A DNA stretch of 64,000 nt. It comes from Cylindrobasidium torrendii FP15055 ss-10. Taxonomy: Eukaryota; Basidiomycota; Agaricomycetes; Agaricales; Physalacriaceae. Positions 33,301 through 45,700 of this stretch are shown piece after piece. The notes under the pieces were generated by a model. The model did no database searches. It was not told the origin of the DNA and saw only the letters and a program-made list of their open reading frames with translations. The translations under genes were made by a program, and so were the position numbers. The first letter of the stretch is position 1. Each line of letters opens with the position of its first letter. The DNA is taken from positions 62,001-126,000 of the forward strand of contig KN880441.1 of assembly GCA_000934385.1 (NCBI GenBank), written 5' to 3'.

Positions 33301-36300
33301 AATGAGATACGTTATGCCTTTCTTGACGGCTTCATCATTCTCCTGTGCCCCTAGAAGCAGTTGGATGGCCTGTTTTCGACGGCCTTCAGAGTAGTGAAGC
33401 TCGGCCGCCTTGACCACTTCTCCTCTTGCCTGTAGCACCGTGGCGCGCGCAACGTCAAGACCACGCTCATCAAGATATTGCAATGCACTATCTGCTGAAT
33501 CAAAGAGACGCAATCCCTTCCTAGAAAAAATCAGCATGTCGCATGCGGTACTCTCAGACGGACGCACTCAATGGCTGCAGTTTGAAAGTATTCTAAGCGC
33601 GCACGTTTATACACACTCTCTACAATGTCCACACGCATCGATGTCTTGTGCGAGTTCACGATGTCCACAGCGTTGTCGAATTCTTTGAGGTCGCGGAAAA
33701 GCCGCGCCGCCTCGTCAAACTCTTTAGCCGAGCGGTACGCCCGCGCAGCAGCAGCTCGGTCACCGCCTTCTTCCAAGCACTGTGCAGCAATCCTGAAGTA
33801 CACCACCTGACTACTCTTGTTCTCCGGCTCTTCTGCGCACGAGAGGAAGGCGAATCCTGCGTCACGTAGCGCTCTCCGCCGCTGATGGACCATTGTACTG
33901 ACTGTTGGCGTAGCGCGAGCGTGTTGGCGAAGGTCATAAGCGTTGGCAATCGCAGCCTTGATCGGCTTCCTTGCGCGAGTAAAGCACACCTTTGCGTTGT
34001 CGTATATTTGGCGTTCAAACATTGTGTGGCCTTGCTTCTCCCACTCGCTAAAGGATGATGATGTAGCCAACGGAGGCACGTTTTCCCCGGGCGCGTATGC
34101 ACAATTGTAGACGAGGTCCAGACTAGTCCAGTATTGCTGAGGAGGAATCAGACATATCCAACGGACGAGCATGCTCACTCACTCTCATCGGCTCGCCCGT
34201 ATTGCTAGCATCGGCGATCCAAACGTTTTCACGCGCACGAGTAATAGCGACATACAGGGACTTGAGCTGATTGATGTCAGTCTTGAACTTCATCAAAAGA
34301 ACCTCTGAGAACCACAAACCTCACTACAAACACTGCCGTGCTTACTCTCATCTAACGCTGGAACGTCCCAGCTGCTAATAGCATTCAAGATGACACGCCA
34401 ATGAGAAGCAGAGACCTGTGAGTCCGCAAAGAAGTCGTAGAGTAGAACATCGCTGAACTCGAGGCCCTTGCTCTCGTATATAGAGCTACGCAGATTAAGC
34501 AACACCCCTTAAACAGAAGGAGTTACACGTACAGGACGAGTCCAATGTCCTTCCTTTGTTCAAGAAGACGTTGTTTCGCCGCCTTGTTGCGGACAATGAT
34601 GCCTGTGCAGCTCCGTTAGTCTATGTGATTGAGCAGAAAGTGAAGGCCCTCACACTGCTGAGCGCCGAATTGGATCTCGCTGCCTACTCCTCCGAACATG
34701 AATTGTTGGAGCTGGCCATGATCCCTGTTGTTGAAGAAGACAGGCTTTGGGCCCTCAATGAGTCCAACCTCAGGCGCAAGTTTGTCAATGGAGTTTGGCC
34801 AAAGCTTGTAGATGAGCTCAATAACTGAGCATGCACAATCAACAATACCCGAGTGCGAACGGTAGTTGACATCGAGGGTGAAAAAACGAGGTTGATTATC
34901 TTGCAAGCGAGGCCTGGTGCAGGAAGCCCCCTGCTATCCCATATTCAGCGATGTTGGAATCATGCCGATAAGCTAGTGTACTCTACCTCAAGGCGATGTT
35001 GGAAAGCTTTGAGCTCATTGAACTGGAATGAGCTTCCGTCTGAAATGGATTGGGCCGTGTCTCCAGCCCAGAATAACCCGCGAGGATTTGAGCAAAGCGC
35101 GCGAAGCACTGGAGGCTGTTAAGCAGACGTCTATGGCGCTATGGGGATCGCACTCGCCCTTAGTGTCGATGAGTAAATTGTCTTGAACCTCGTCCACGTA
35201 GAGACGGTCAAAGCGAACACCGGGAAACTTGTTTGCACCAAAGAACTGGAGGATCTTGTGGCTCCTACGAGAGCGTGCTTGAGTTCAGAACCCTTTGCAA
35301 GAAGTACTACACACCTGTCTGCAGCGTCGATGGCTCCGCGTCTGGATTTCATACGCTTGTACGCTTCAAAGAGCCAGTAGACATCTTCCGCGCGGTCTCC
35401 CAGCGCTGAGGTGTATCGCTTCCCTGTTCTTGAAATGTATCGAGCAGCACTCAGGCAGCATGTTTCCTCGTTCAACGCCTCCTCCGAGCCTTTTATAACT
35501 CCAAGGATTTCACTGAACACCAGCCGAGGATCTGGAGGATGTGTTCAGTCTTCATTCAGCACACATTTTAAATGATGATCTCGCACCCAGCTTGCGCCTT
35601 CGTTCCTGGCTAAAGTGCGCCCAGTACTCGGCGAGGAAAGACTCGGTCATTGAATTGTCGAAGGAGATCATGGTACTCTTCCTTGCGCTATACAAATGGG
35701 CATCGACCACGGTCTCGGTCATGTCTCCTTCGATAAGTTCACACAGATCGTCATATGTGATGAAGAGTGGGAAATGTGTGTCGTCCAGGTCACTAAACCG
35801 TGCTGGCAGATCGTTTCGCCGTTCAACATCGTCGTTCGCGTCTTCCAGACGACTTTGCTCTTGGATATGGTCCATTGACGTGTCTTGAACCCGCTGCTCC
35901 ATCAGTTCGGCAAGTGTCATGGACGCTTTCGAGAGCGATACGGTCAGAATCTTGAAGTATTCTTGCACCTTCCTCGCTAGGATCTGGGACTTGGTAATGA
36001 ACACTTGACGAGGTCTGCGTTGATCGTCAGGGTGAGTCTGCTCAATCAGTAGCATCTTGAACAACATGGTCGTGGTTTTCCTACATACAATGAGCGTGAG
36101 CCCTAGCGCATGTTATACAACAAAGCACAAACCCTGTTCCACTTCGACCAATAACATAGCAAGATGTATCGCATTCAATGACTTCCCGTTCTTGAGATCT
36201 GGAAAACAGTCAACCAAAGAATGACGAACTACAACAACAAAGTACGAACGACACGAGATGTGGCAAGGTCATCTCAACTTCCGCAAATATAGCTTCAAGA

Positions 36301-38172
36301 TGGTCAGATGGCATCAATGTAATCGCCGAGAGGCTCTACCATTCAACAAAGGCTAGAATGATAATTAGGGATTGGTCTGCATTCGACTATAGCGCTTCAC
36401 TTGCCTGCGTGAAAGTGATGGTCTTCTCAACACTGAACGACGAGATATGTCAGTATGAAATAAATGCCACTCGGAATATGCTCACGCGATGCGAGAGTGG
36501 ACTCTCTCAGAGTTTTCAGGGAGCAGATTGGGAAGCCCGGAGTCGTCGTTGAGCAAGCGTGAGAGCGAGGGCGAGGTCGGAAACGCTGCTGGAGAGAACA
36601 TGTCCTTGTTGGCGTACTCGGAGGATTTTTGACGAATGCCAGTCCGGTCTCGAAACCCTGGGATCTTGCGGCCGAGCTGGTTCGCAGCTGCCCACAGCCG
36701 TGATTTGTCCATTTGAGCGTGAGTGCAGACATCGAATATTTTGATAGCTTGTGTCTCTCCCTAACGGCGGTCAGATTGAACATTGGCGCAAATCAGAAGG
36801 ACAGACGTACATCGCCATCTTCCATCGGAATGAGGTCGATGTAGTACTGTACAACGATTAGCGATACCTCCAAATAAATGCCTGGTATGACCATACCACC
36901 ACCCTAAGGTCGCCTGTTGCCTTCGCCTCATACATGGGTATGTCCAGGGCGCGTCCTTGGAGCATCTTGGCGTTGTCTGGCGAGAAGTGTCCAGTGGAAA
37001 GATCCCTGTTCATGTTCGACTCAAGTTCGGCGCACAAGAACACAACGTTGGGATTTCAACGCACTTGAGCTTGGTCACTATGATATTGAACGTGGTCTTG
37101 TCTTTCTTGTAGAGAGTGCGAAGGTAGCCGATCGCAGTCTCTCTCATGGTGATCGTCCACGGTCCAAAGCCCTCCGGACTCTCGAAGTAGAGCGCACTGT
37201 AATCAGTTAAAGCTTCAACCAAATGCTTTCCGCGACACGTACGCTTTCATGGGCTGAACATTCGGATATGCAGAGGTGGGTTCTGTGGACTCCTCAGACG
37301 AGGCCAGCGTGGTCTGGATGCCGAGAGGCTGGCTGTGAGACCCCTCCGTCTTTGGAATATCGGCGGAGTAGTCAACGTGAACAACGAGCTGCTCCGTCAG
37401 ATGGGCGATTTGTTCGGGCGACTGCAAGGTTGAAACATAGAGCTATGCCACTACCTTAGTTGGCGGGTCATGAAATGCAAGGATGCGTATGTACCTCCAA
37501 AATGGATTCTGCGCTTCTAAGCGCGTCTTGAACCCGGCTCTCGACGTCTTCAAGATCGTCAGGTGGATTGACGCCCAATGCCTCCCAATCAATGGAGTTG
37601 CTTTCGAGAGACGCCTTGGCGGCCTTAGCGCTGTAAGCGACACGGTGGGCGTCCTTTCTTGCTTTCTGCGACTTTTTTCCAGCTCGGGGAGAAACCGGGT
37701 CGCCTGTGTCTTTTTGAGATGCGCGCGCCAGCTTGCATAACTGCTGGAGACTTTCGGACGCAGCAGACAACGCAGCTACTAGGTGCCGCGCCGAGATGAA
37801 GGTTTCCCTGTCGATGTTCTCCGCGCTGAGACCAAGGACGGTAAAAGCGGAGACGGCAGTAAGAACGTGGGCGTGGAGGCTATCTGGGTATTCGTGAATA
37901 CTCCTAGGGAAATCAGCGATCCACGGATCGATTTCCAATCGGGGAACACCTAGGACAGTGTCAAAGCAGGTAAGAGAGAAATTGGCGGACAACGCACGAG
38001 AGATTATCCCTGCCAGTATGACGGTACCGGCCGATTCTGAGAGAGCGTAACTCAAGACATTAGGGATATTTTTCTTATAAAGCTTCTCTTCGAGTTCAAA
38101 TAGAGCGGCCTCGACGGCCTCGAGAGTCGTCAATGACCGGTCCGCAAAGAGGTCCGCTCGGTAAGGTGGCAT
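30304..38172 (-). CDS. Giant SF1 helicase, UvrD/TRANK1-like, with TPR, CCCH finger and IQ-like motif (copy 2)
   Basis: Paralogue of copy 1 in opposite orientation, starting MPPYRADLFADRSLTTLEAV and ending in acidic LDDDEHDLDYA. Walker A is split by the intron 36081-36132. DEVQD lies at about 35185-35200, NYRSHSGIVDCA at about 34840, YESKGLEFSDVLLYDFF at about 34440-34490, and LYVAITRARENVWIAD at about 34215-34260. TPR-like repeats run from about 34100 to 33350. The CCCH-type finger (32647-32579) has C-x8-C-x8-C-x3-H spacing, four residues longer between Cys2 and Cys3 than in the other copies. Near 30930-30870 the segment VIQQAYRRSCLRAK fits the calmodulin-binding IQ pattern (IQxxxRxxxxR). The frames look intact; I saw no inactivating change in the motif exons. 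It is closer to copy 3 than to copy 1 at the N-terminus. Confidence 0.85.
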
Positions 38173-39733
38173 GTCAAAAGTGTAGAGCGTAGCAGTTTTC
38201 CAACGGTTGCGACGCGGGGAGCAGCGATGCCGTGTTGAAGCGAGTCGTTAACGGGCTGAGAAGAGCAACTTGGCTGTCCAGATACTTGCACGAACAAAGG
38301 CTCGTGGGAGTCGCTGGTCAAGAGATTGCGCCTATGTGACTTGCACGATGCAGTTACTTTGTATTGAGCGTGACATTATGCGGAGCACGAGTTCAACTAA
38401 AGACCGATAGGCGCCTATCGAGCGGGGAACCATCGTAGGGACGGACTAGGACGCCCTCCCACCTTGGAAGTCTATGCAGTTACAAACACGCAGTAGAGAC
38501 TCGTCCATGGAATAGCCAAGTCTTCATGCATTGTATTTGGCGAAGGTCATGGAATCAAAAAGTCAACTTGCACGTATCTCTTTACTGCTAAGCGGTAAAC
38601 CAAGGCGGCAGGCCGTCATACGATTCGCTCACTGGCCCTGCTGCCATAGTGTCCTTTGATAGTGACAAGCGCTCCCTCTCTTTATAGTTCCGGGACTTCA
38701 TGGGAAAACCTTCGTCCTGGAGATGTGAATGTCAGGCGGCCACATATGAAGACCATGACGCACCGTTGATAGCCTTGGGGATAGCGGAGGTTCAAGCGTT
38801 TTCCGAGGACGCTCAATGCCATTTGCCAGGTTTTGGCCCAATACAAGTTACCAATGCCAACAATGCCCAGACATCCACCCATGGGCCGCGGTATTTGCGT
38901 TGCTGTCGAGAAGACAATGCTCGGCACTTCAGATGAAGGCTCGTTGAAGACAACATAGTGGATGAGACTATATGAACTTCTGCCATAGGATTTAATTGCG
39001 GCCAGCGACGAATATCGAAACTCACTTCATCTCGAACAGTTCGTCCGCGCAACTTTTCACACAGAGTAACCTGCGGGCGTCCGTAATATGTCTCCAGAAT
39101 CCTGCCCAAATGGCCCATATTTGCGCTCTGGTCACACCCAACTGGAGGCTAGAAATTCGGCTGTTGATTCTGAAAGCGTTCTTTCTGGTTTGAAATTTGA
39201 CCCCGCTCGGCGCTTTCATCGGGATCTAGGATGCAGGGCTACGTGTCGTTCACAGTCGGTAGTGGACAAAAGAGGTGTTCGACGAGTATCTTGCATTTAC
39301 ATATCGGAGGTTGACTGCCCGCGGGTGTGGATGCGAGAGCAAACCCCGTCGAAAAGCTTGAGATACAGTTCACTGGGCATCCTATGCGAGCGTCCATGAC
39401 ATTATGTCGGTGTATAGAAAGAGAATGTGGTTGAAGTCCAACGAGCGTCGGGCCGACATAAGCTCGGCAAACGCCGTCACGATAATGCATTAATGCTACA
39501 CTGATGCTACATAAGTATGTCGATGCTATGTAACTTATAGAAGAAGGCAGGTTTAGGTCCTGCTAAATGAGCGCTTGAATTTGGAGAATAGAAATAAAAT
39601 CTTGCTTCGATCTTTTACAGTGCTAACCTACAAATGACAAGCGTATAATGCAGGATTTCGTACAAAATCGAGAAAGATGAATTAAGCTGGTGTTCGAGCT
39701 ATCGACACAGAGGATCTTGCCACTAAGATGAAG
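38173..39733. other. Spacer between helicase copies 2 and 3
   Basis: This holds the copy 2 upstream region and the copy 3 3' flank. Several 60-100 codon frames overlap at 38680-39220 (for example GNLYWAKTWQMALSVLG and ETYYGRPQVTLCEKLRG on the minus strand), but no family or splice structure is convincing. It may include debris of a third gene lost during duplication. Confidence 0.4.
38271..38340 (-). promoter_or_regulatory. Conserved upstream segment of helicase copy 2
   Basis: About 100-170 bp upstream of the start codon. It shares blocks with the segment upstream of copy 3: TTGACYAGCGACTVCCACGA, then GTATCTGGACA, in the gene's sense. Copy 1 retains only the AAGTATCTGRACA part. The remainder of both promoters has diverged. 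It could be a regulatory site or simply recent shared ancestry. Confidence 0.5.
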
Positions 39734-42700
39734 CTACTCTGCCGCTAATGACTGCAAAACAGACGGCGGCCTACCAAAAAACGCCGATCTTGCTAGTAGA
39801 AGGTCCTCTGCCATTTTTTCCAGTGCCGCGAAAGTGCACGGAACCTGCAAAAGCACCTCGATGGCGTCTTCTACAAGCTTGAGCAAGTGCTCCTGGGGGC
39901 ATGCCTGGTGGATGGGCGATGAAGGCTTTAGCTTGGCATGTAGCATGTTGACTGCCTTCGAAATACGCCTAACATTATTGCAACGTGAGTATGCAGTCAA
40001 TCAACATGACGAAGAGACGCACTGAGTCTGGGTCAGCATTTCCTCCATCATATCCATTTCCTCCGAGCTGGCTTCAGCCGCTAGCTTCTTGACTTCTTTC
40101 TTGCGCAATGGCACTTCCGTCTTTACGATGTCCAGGCAGACGATGACATGGACAAGCGGTCCGAGGGCTAGCATGCGGTATGAACGGTCCGCCATGTCAA
40201 TGTTTCGATAGCTGGTGAAAATCTGGCGTCTTGTGCCCTCGATTCCGACGTGTGTGATCTGTCCGCGACGACGAAGGTAGGATCTCCAGACCCTCACAAG
40301 GACCTCAGCCGCCTTTTGCTCTTCCTCACTTGGAGCAACGTGGGGATTAACCACCACCATCTCTGCATCCTCATCGTCGGAGTCGTCATTCTCAGCTGGC
40401 AACTCGATTTGGCCGGTGGGACCCGCCATACCCATTGCCTCGGCAACCTCGTCTCGCTCTACGGCATCGGATTCGCCTAGTGGATTTGGTCTTCCTCCCA
40501 GGAGCGCTAAGATGTCTTTGGGCGACGTGTAGACTAGATGGCGGCGCGCGTCAAGCCTAGTTTGTGTCCCCAGATATTTGCGACGCCTCAGCTGGACGAG
40601 GGTGTCAAACGGGTCGCTTTCATAGGACTCATCCAGAGCACGCTCTAGGAACTTCCAGTCGCTGCTTGATGCGGCGGTCACAAAGCTAGATGAGATGAGT
40701 TAATAACTAGGGTGTATCTAGAACACGATACCCACCCTTGATACAGACGAGGAATATGGCCATATAATTGAGACAGTGTGAAGATATTAGTGGAGACCGT
40801 GGCTCGGAATTTGGGCATGTTGGAGCCGACTTTTGCCTGTGAGTCAAAGTACTGAATCAATAGACGGATGGCACGTACGCAAACACATCGCACGGATACT
40901 AGAAAAATATTTAGGAACCCATCGTCCGATGATGTTCTAATGGCAACTCACATTCGAAGGATATACAGATTGCGTGTCAGTGGTCCAACTCGAGGGTCCG
41001 CTACATTGAGGTCTCTATACAGAAGATACTCTGAATGGGTACATGGAATCAGTATACTCAAGTTAGTAGTTTTGGCTTTGCTCACCTCCGCGCCCACCTT
41101 CACACCAGCCGGATCCAACGAAGAGCTGGGTAAGTACTTGACCGAGGCACAGGAGGAAGCCGTTAAAATGGGTATGACGAAGCTTCATGTCCCGATTGAA
41201 TCTTCCAGTCCCCATGGAAAAGAACTTGACAAGCCATGCCTTTGGCAGAGTTATGCTATTGAAATCGTTGGGGGGTAATGCGGGGTTGAAAAGGACAAGG
41301 CATGAGCAGATATGGTCCACAAAGTCGCAAAGTACATCGATGTCAATAGGGACACGCCTGTTCAACATGTACCTGTGGGGACTCTTGAGTTATTATGACC
41401 TGCAAAGCAGGCAATGCACTCACGCCATTGCGCGGGCGCTGTCTTCTATCTGCTGCCCGGACATTGATTCGAACAATGTAACAGCACATCCTATCAGCCC
41501 CGACGGGTCCTGCGTTGTCCAGAACGGAGCTCGATTGATGTATGAATCGGCCTGTGGCAGGACACGACTCCGGTCAAATGTGTGAGCAAGGGTGCCCATC
41601 CGGAGAACGTCGGTCACGAAAGCAACAGTTGGATGAAATCGCTGCAGGTAGAAGGTTGACTCGATCCAGGAGCGAAGTAGCGTGAGCGCCCCTTCCGCGT
41701 CCGGGAACCTCAGATCAAGCATTGAGAACGATCCCAGCGCAGGGTGAGGGGGAAATAGGATTTCGTAGAGTTCGATAATCATTAGCCTGAAGATATGAGT
41801 CAGACAATGCCCAAAGATGTAGGATGGGCGCGTACTTGGTGCTGATCGCCGTGCTTTCAGCTTGCCGTAGAGTTTGGAAGATGCGCATACGCAAGAACTG
41901 GACTCGAACCCGTTGATTATACAGGTCAGAGTTGAGATCCGCAGCTTCAAGATGCGCTCTGGGACAGGACTCGTGACGACACTTCCGGAAGACTGCATGA
42001 GCAATACATGGGTTGAATGCTGCACTCCTGGAATACACAGAGTCGATTTCGCGACCTTTCTCACCAAGTCTGGTGACCAGCGTCCGCCGGAAATGCCGCT
42101 CGAACTGGTCAATGGTGAGATCGATATCCGTGCCGCTGTGCTCATAGTACGAATCATGTAGGAAAGTTCCTCGTCGAAGGACGATTGTATTCTCCGATAC
42201 CCGTGCGAAGTCAAAGAGGCGTGCCAACGAGGGGTCATCGGCGGGGTTTGCCTGCCAGGCGACCTTGGAGAGGTTGTCGGCATATAGCAAGAAACTAGAC
42301 ATGTTTTCAATGATCATGTAGAGCCATGAGTCGCTTGATTCTGGTGGTTCGGAAAAGAGATGATCAAGGCACAAGAGGGCGCATGCTCGGTCGCCATCGT
42401 GGAGGAAACGGCGGCCCATACCAAGAAGATTCCCTCGGACAACAGAGGGGGAGGCTATAGCCAAGAACATTGCCAGCTATCAAAGGAATTAAATCTCGAG
42501 GGGAAAGATGAGTCGAGGTTAATCACCTTATAAGCATCTCCTTTTGCAGCTTTAGCATAGTCTACGGTGCGCGCAAGATGCAGTAACTCCTGTGTCTTCT
42601 CGTCTTCAAGCAATGTAGATGCCGTTATGCTGAAGGAATAATATCGCCAAAGTTCATCGATGAGATACTTGATTCCTTTCTGGACTGCACCACTGTCGTT

Positions 42701-45700
42701 GGCGCTTAACAGGAGCGATATGGCTTGTTCACGGCGACCCTCCGAATAGTGGAGCTCAGCAGCCTCCGAGACATCCCCTCGCGCTTCCAAAACAGTCGCG
42801 CGCGCGACGTCAAGACCCCGCTCGTCGAGATACTCTAGCGCTAGCTCGGTGGATTTAAACAGACGGAGGCCCTTGCTGCGAGGAAGTGAGTGTGACAATG
42901 CTACTAGCTGGATACTGCGTACTCGATGGCTTCCGTCTGGAAGTACTCCAGCCGGGCACGCTTGTAGACACTCTCAACCAATTCTATCTGCATCTCTTCC
43001 CTGTGTGCTTCAACAATCTCGACGGCATCATCGAACTCCTTCAAGTCGCGGAAAAGCGTGACCGATTTGTCGAACTCGCCTGCCGAGCGATAGGCACGAG
43101 CAGCGCCGATAGTGTCACCACCGTCCTCGAAGCATTGAGCAGCAATGTTGAAGGACCTGCGGTGATTCTTGCCACGCGGGTCATTAGCACATCCAAGAAA
43201 AGCAGTTCCGGCAGCGCGAAGAGCTTGAAGGCGGTCTTGAAGCCTCGATGGCGGGCTCTCAGGTATCTCCCAAGCCTGTTGGCGCATGTTGTAGGCGTTA
43301 GCGAGGGCAGCCATTGCAGGGAGCTTGGCGCGAGTGAAGCATATCTTCGCATTGTAGTAGTTCTTTCGCAGCAACATGGTCTCTCCTTGTTTCTTCCACT
43401 CGTTATCGGAAGAAGACGAGTCTGCAAGCTGGGGGACGCTGATCCCTGGAGTATACTTGAAATTCTCGATGAGATTGAGAATGGTCCAATATTGCTATAA
43501 CGAGTTCAGCTATCAAGCACACTGTACCGTTGCATTTGCTCACCCGCATTGGTTCACCGACGCCAGTAGCGTCGGCGATCCAAACCTTGTTTCGAGCGCG
43601 GGTGAGTGCCACATAAAGGGACTTGAGCTGCATTGGTGTTATTGGAAACTGCGGAGTAATTACAGACAAGGATCACTCACCTCGCTACAGATGCTTGCGT
43701 GCTTTTCCCCGGCAAATGTTGGCAAGGGTTCCCCGCACCAGTCTTTGATGGCATTGAGCACTACTCGCCAGTTTGATACACTTGAGTCCGCAAAAAAATC
43801 ATAGAGAAGGACGTCATTGAACTCGAGACCTTTACTCTCATAAATAGTACTGGATATTTATGCAATGTCAGCAACAACATCGAATCATGCATGGGAACAT
43901 ACAGAATCATGCCAACATCTCCAACTTGCTGACGAAGACGGTCCTGTGCCTCTCTGTTGCGCACGATTATGCCTGCTTAAGGTGAGCGGATGTTTATGTT
44001 CCAACGCGCGCCAGTTGCTCACATTGTTGTGCGCCAAATTGGATCTCACTACCCGCTACTCCAAAGATGAAGTGGTCCAACTGCTCAGGATCCTGGTTGT
44101 CGAAGAAGACGGGCTTCAGGCCATCCGAGAGACCAACCTCTGGCGCAAGTTTGTCGATCGAATTCGGCCAGAATGTGTGGATCAGGTCGACAACAGAACG
44201 AGCACAGTTGACGATTCCCGCGTGCGAGCGATAGTTGACTGCAAGAGTGAAAAGTTGAGGCCTGCAAGAAGCCCCATGATCGAGGAGGTCTGCTCGTCGT
44301 CTCATCTAACGGTCTCCATGAGCAATATTACGCGAGGTAAGTTTAGCCATACCTCAAGTCGATGTTGGAAGGCTTTCAGATCATCGAAACGGAACGAACT
44401 CCCCTCGGAGATGGTCTGAGCCGTATCACCAGCCCAAAAGAGGCCAAAAGAGCTCGAGCATAGAGCGCGCAAGACTAGCGAGATAGTCAACCTTTGAAGC
44501 GGGTGTTATGCTTGTGATCGTACCCATTGTATCGATGAGAAGGTTGTCTTGAACTTCGTCAACATACAGACGATCGAAGGGGGTTCCGGGAACGCCAAAA
44601 TCAGCAAAGAATCGAATGATGTCGTGAGTCCTACGACGGTCTGAGCTGCATGGCTTTGATAATGTAGGCAATACATACCTGTCTGCAACATCGAAGGCTT
44701 GATTTTGTGCTTTCATCCGCTGATACGCCTCGAACATCGAGTATATATCCTCTGCTCTCTCCGCAAGGGTAGATGCTCGCCCCTCCGCCAGGTTCATATA
44801 TTGAGCTCGACTTAGGCAGCGATTATCCTCGCTCAAACATTCCTCGGACCCTTTGATGACACCGAGAATCTCGCTGAAGACCAAGCCGGCATCTGTGGGT
44901 TACACTCAGACACGACACATGTCAAACAAGCCTCAATACACACCAAGCTTGTTGCTTCGTGTTTCTGAGAAGCGCGGCCAGTATTTGGCGAGGAATGCCT
45001 CAGAGGCTGAATCCTTGAACGAGATCATCTTCTTCGTGCCTCCTGCCCGGATAACGGACTTCCCAGCCATAGCGACTATATCGCCTTCGATGAGCGTACA
45101 CAATTTGTCGTACGTGAGAAACAGCGGGAAGTGTTCATCATTGAGCTCGCTAAACCGTCCTGGAAGATCTTGACGCGTGTCAGAGCGATCGTCGGCAAGT
45201 TCAAAGAGCATCTCGTCTTCAGCGAACTGATCCCATTCGGGCACCTGAACGCGTGCTTTGAGCTCGGGCAGTGTCATGGAGGCCAACGACAAGGACTCCG
45301 TGAGAGAATTGAAGTATTCCTGAACCTTCTTCGCAAGGATATGGGACTTGGTGATGAAGACTTGACGCGGCCTTGGCTGGTCATCGGGATGGGTTTGCTC
45401 GACCAGGAGCATCTTGAACAACATCGTCGTGGTTTTCCTAATGCAGTCTCAGTCATATATACATTCTGTGCACAGCGCGGGACAGACCCTGTTCCACTTC
45501 GACCAATAACATAGCAGGACGCAGTGCTTTCAATGATTTCTTGTTCTTGATGACTAGATGGAGGGTTAGATGCGACAATCAATGGCCAGCATTATTGACA
45601 TACGACACAAGATGAGGAAGCGTTGTATCTATATCCGCAAGAATAGCTAAACAAACGTGAGTTGCATAGTCGCGCGACGGGGTGAAGTGTACCATTCAAT

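Noticed and set aside
38682..39219. Overlapping minus-strand frames between helicase copies 2 and 3
   Set aside because: Could be a small gene or relic, but there is no family resemblance and frames overlap without consistent splice sites.
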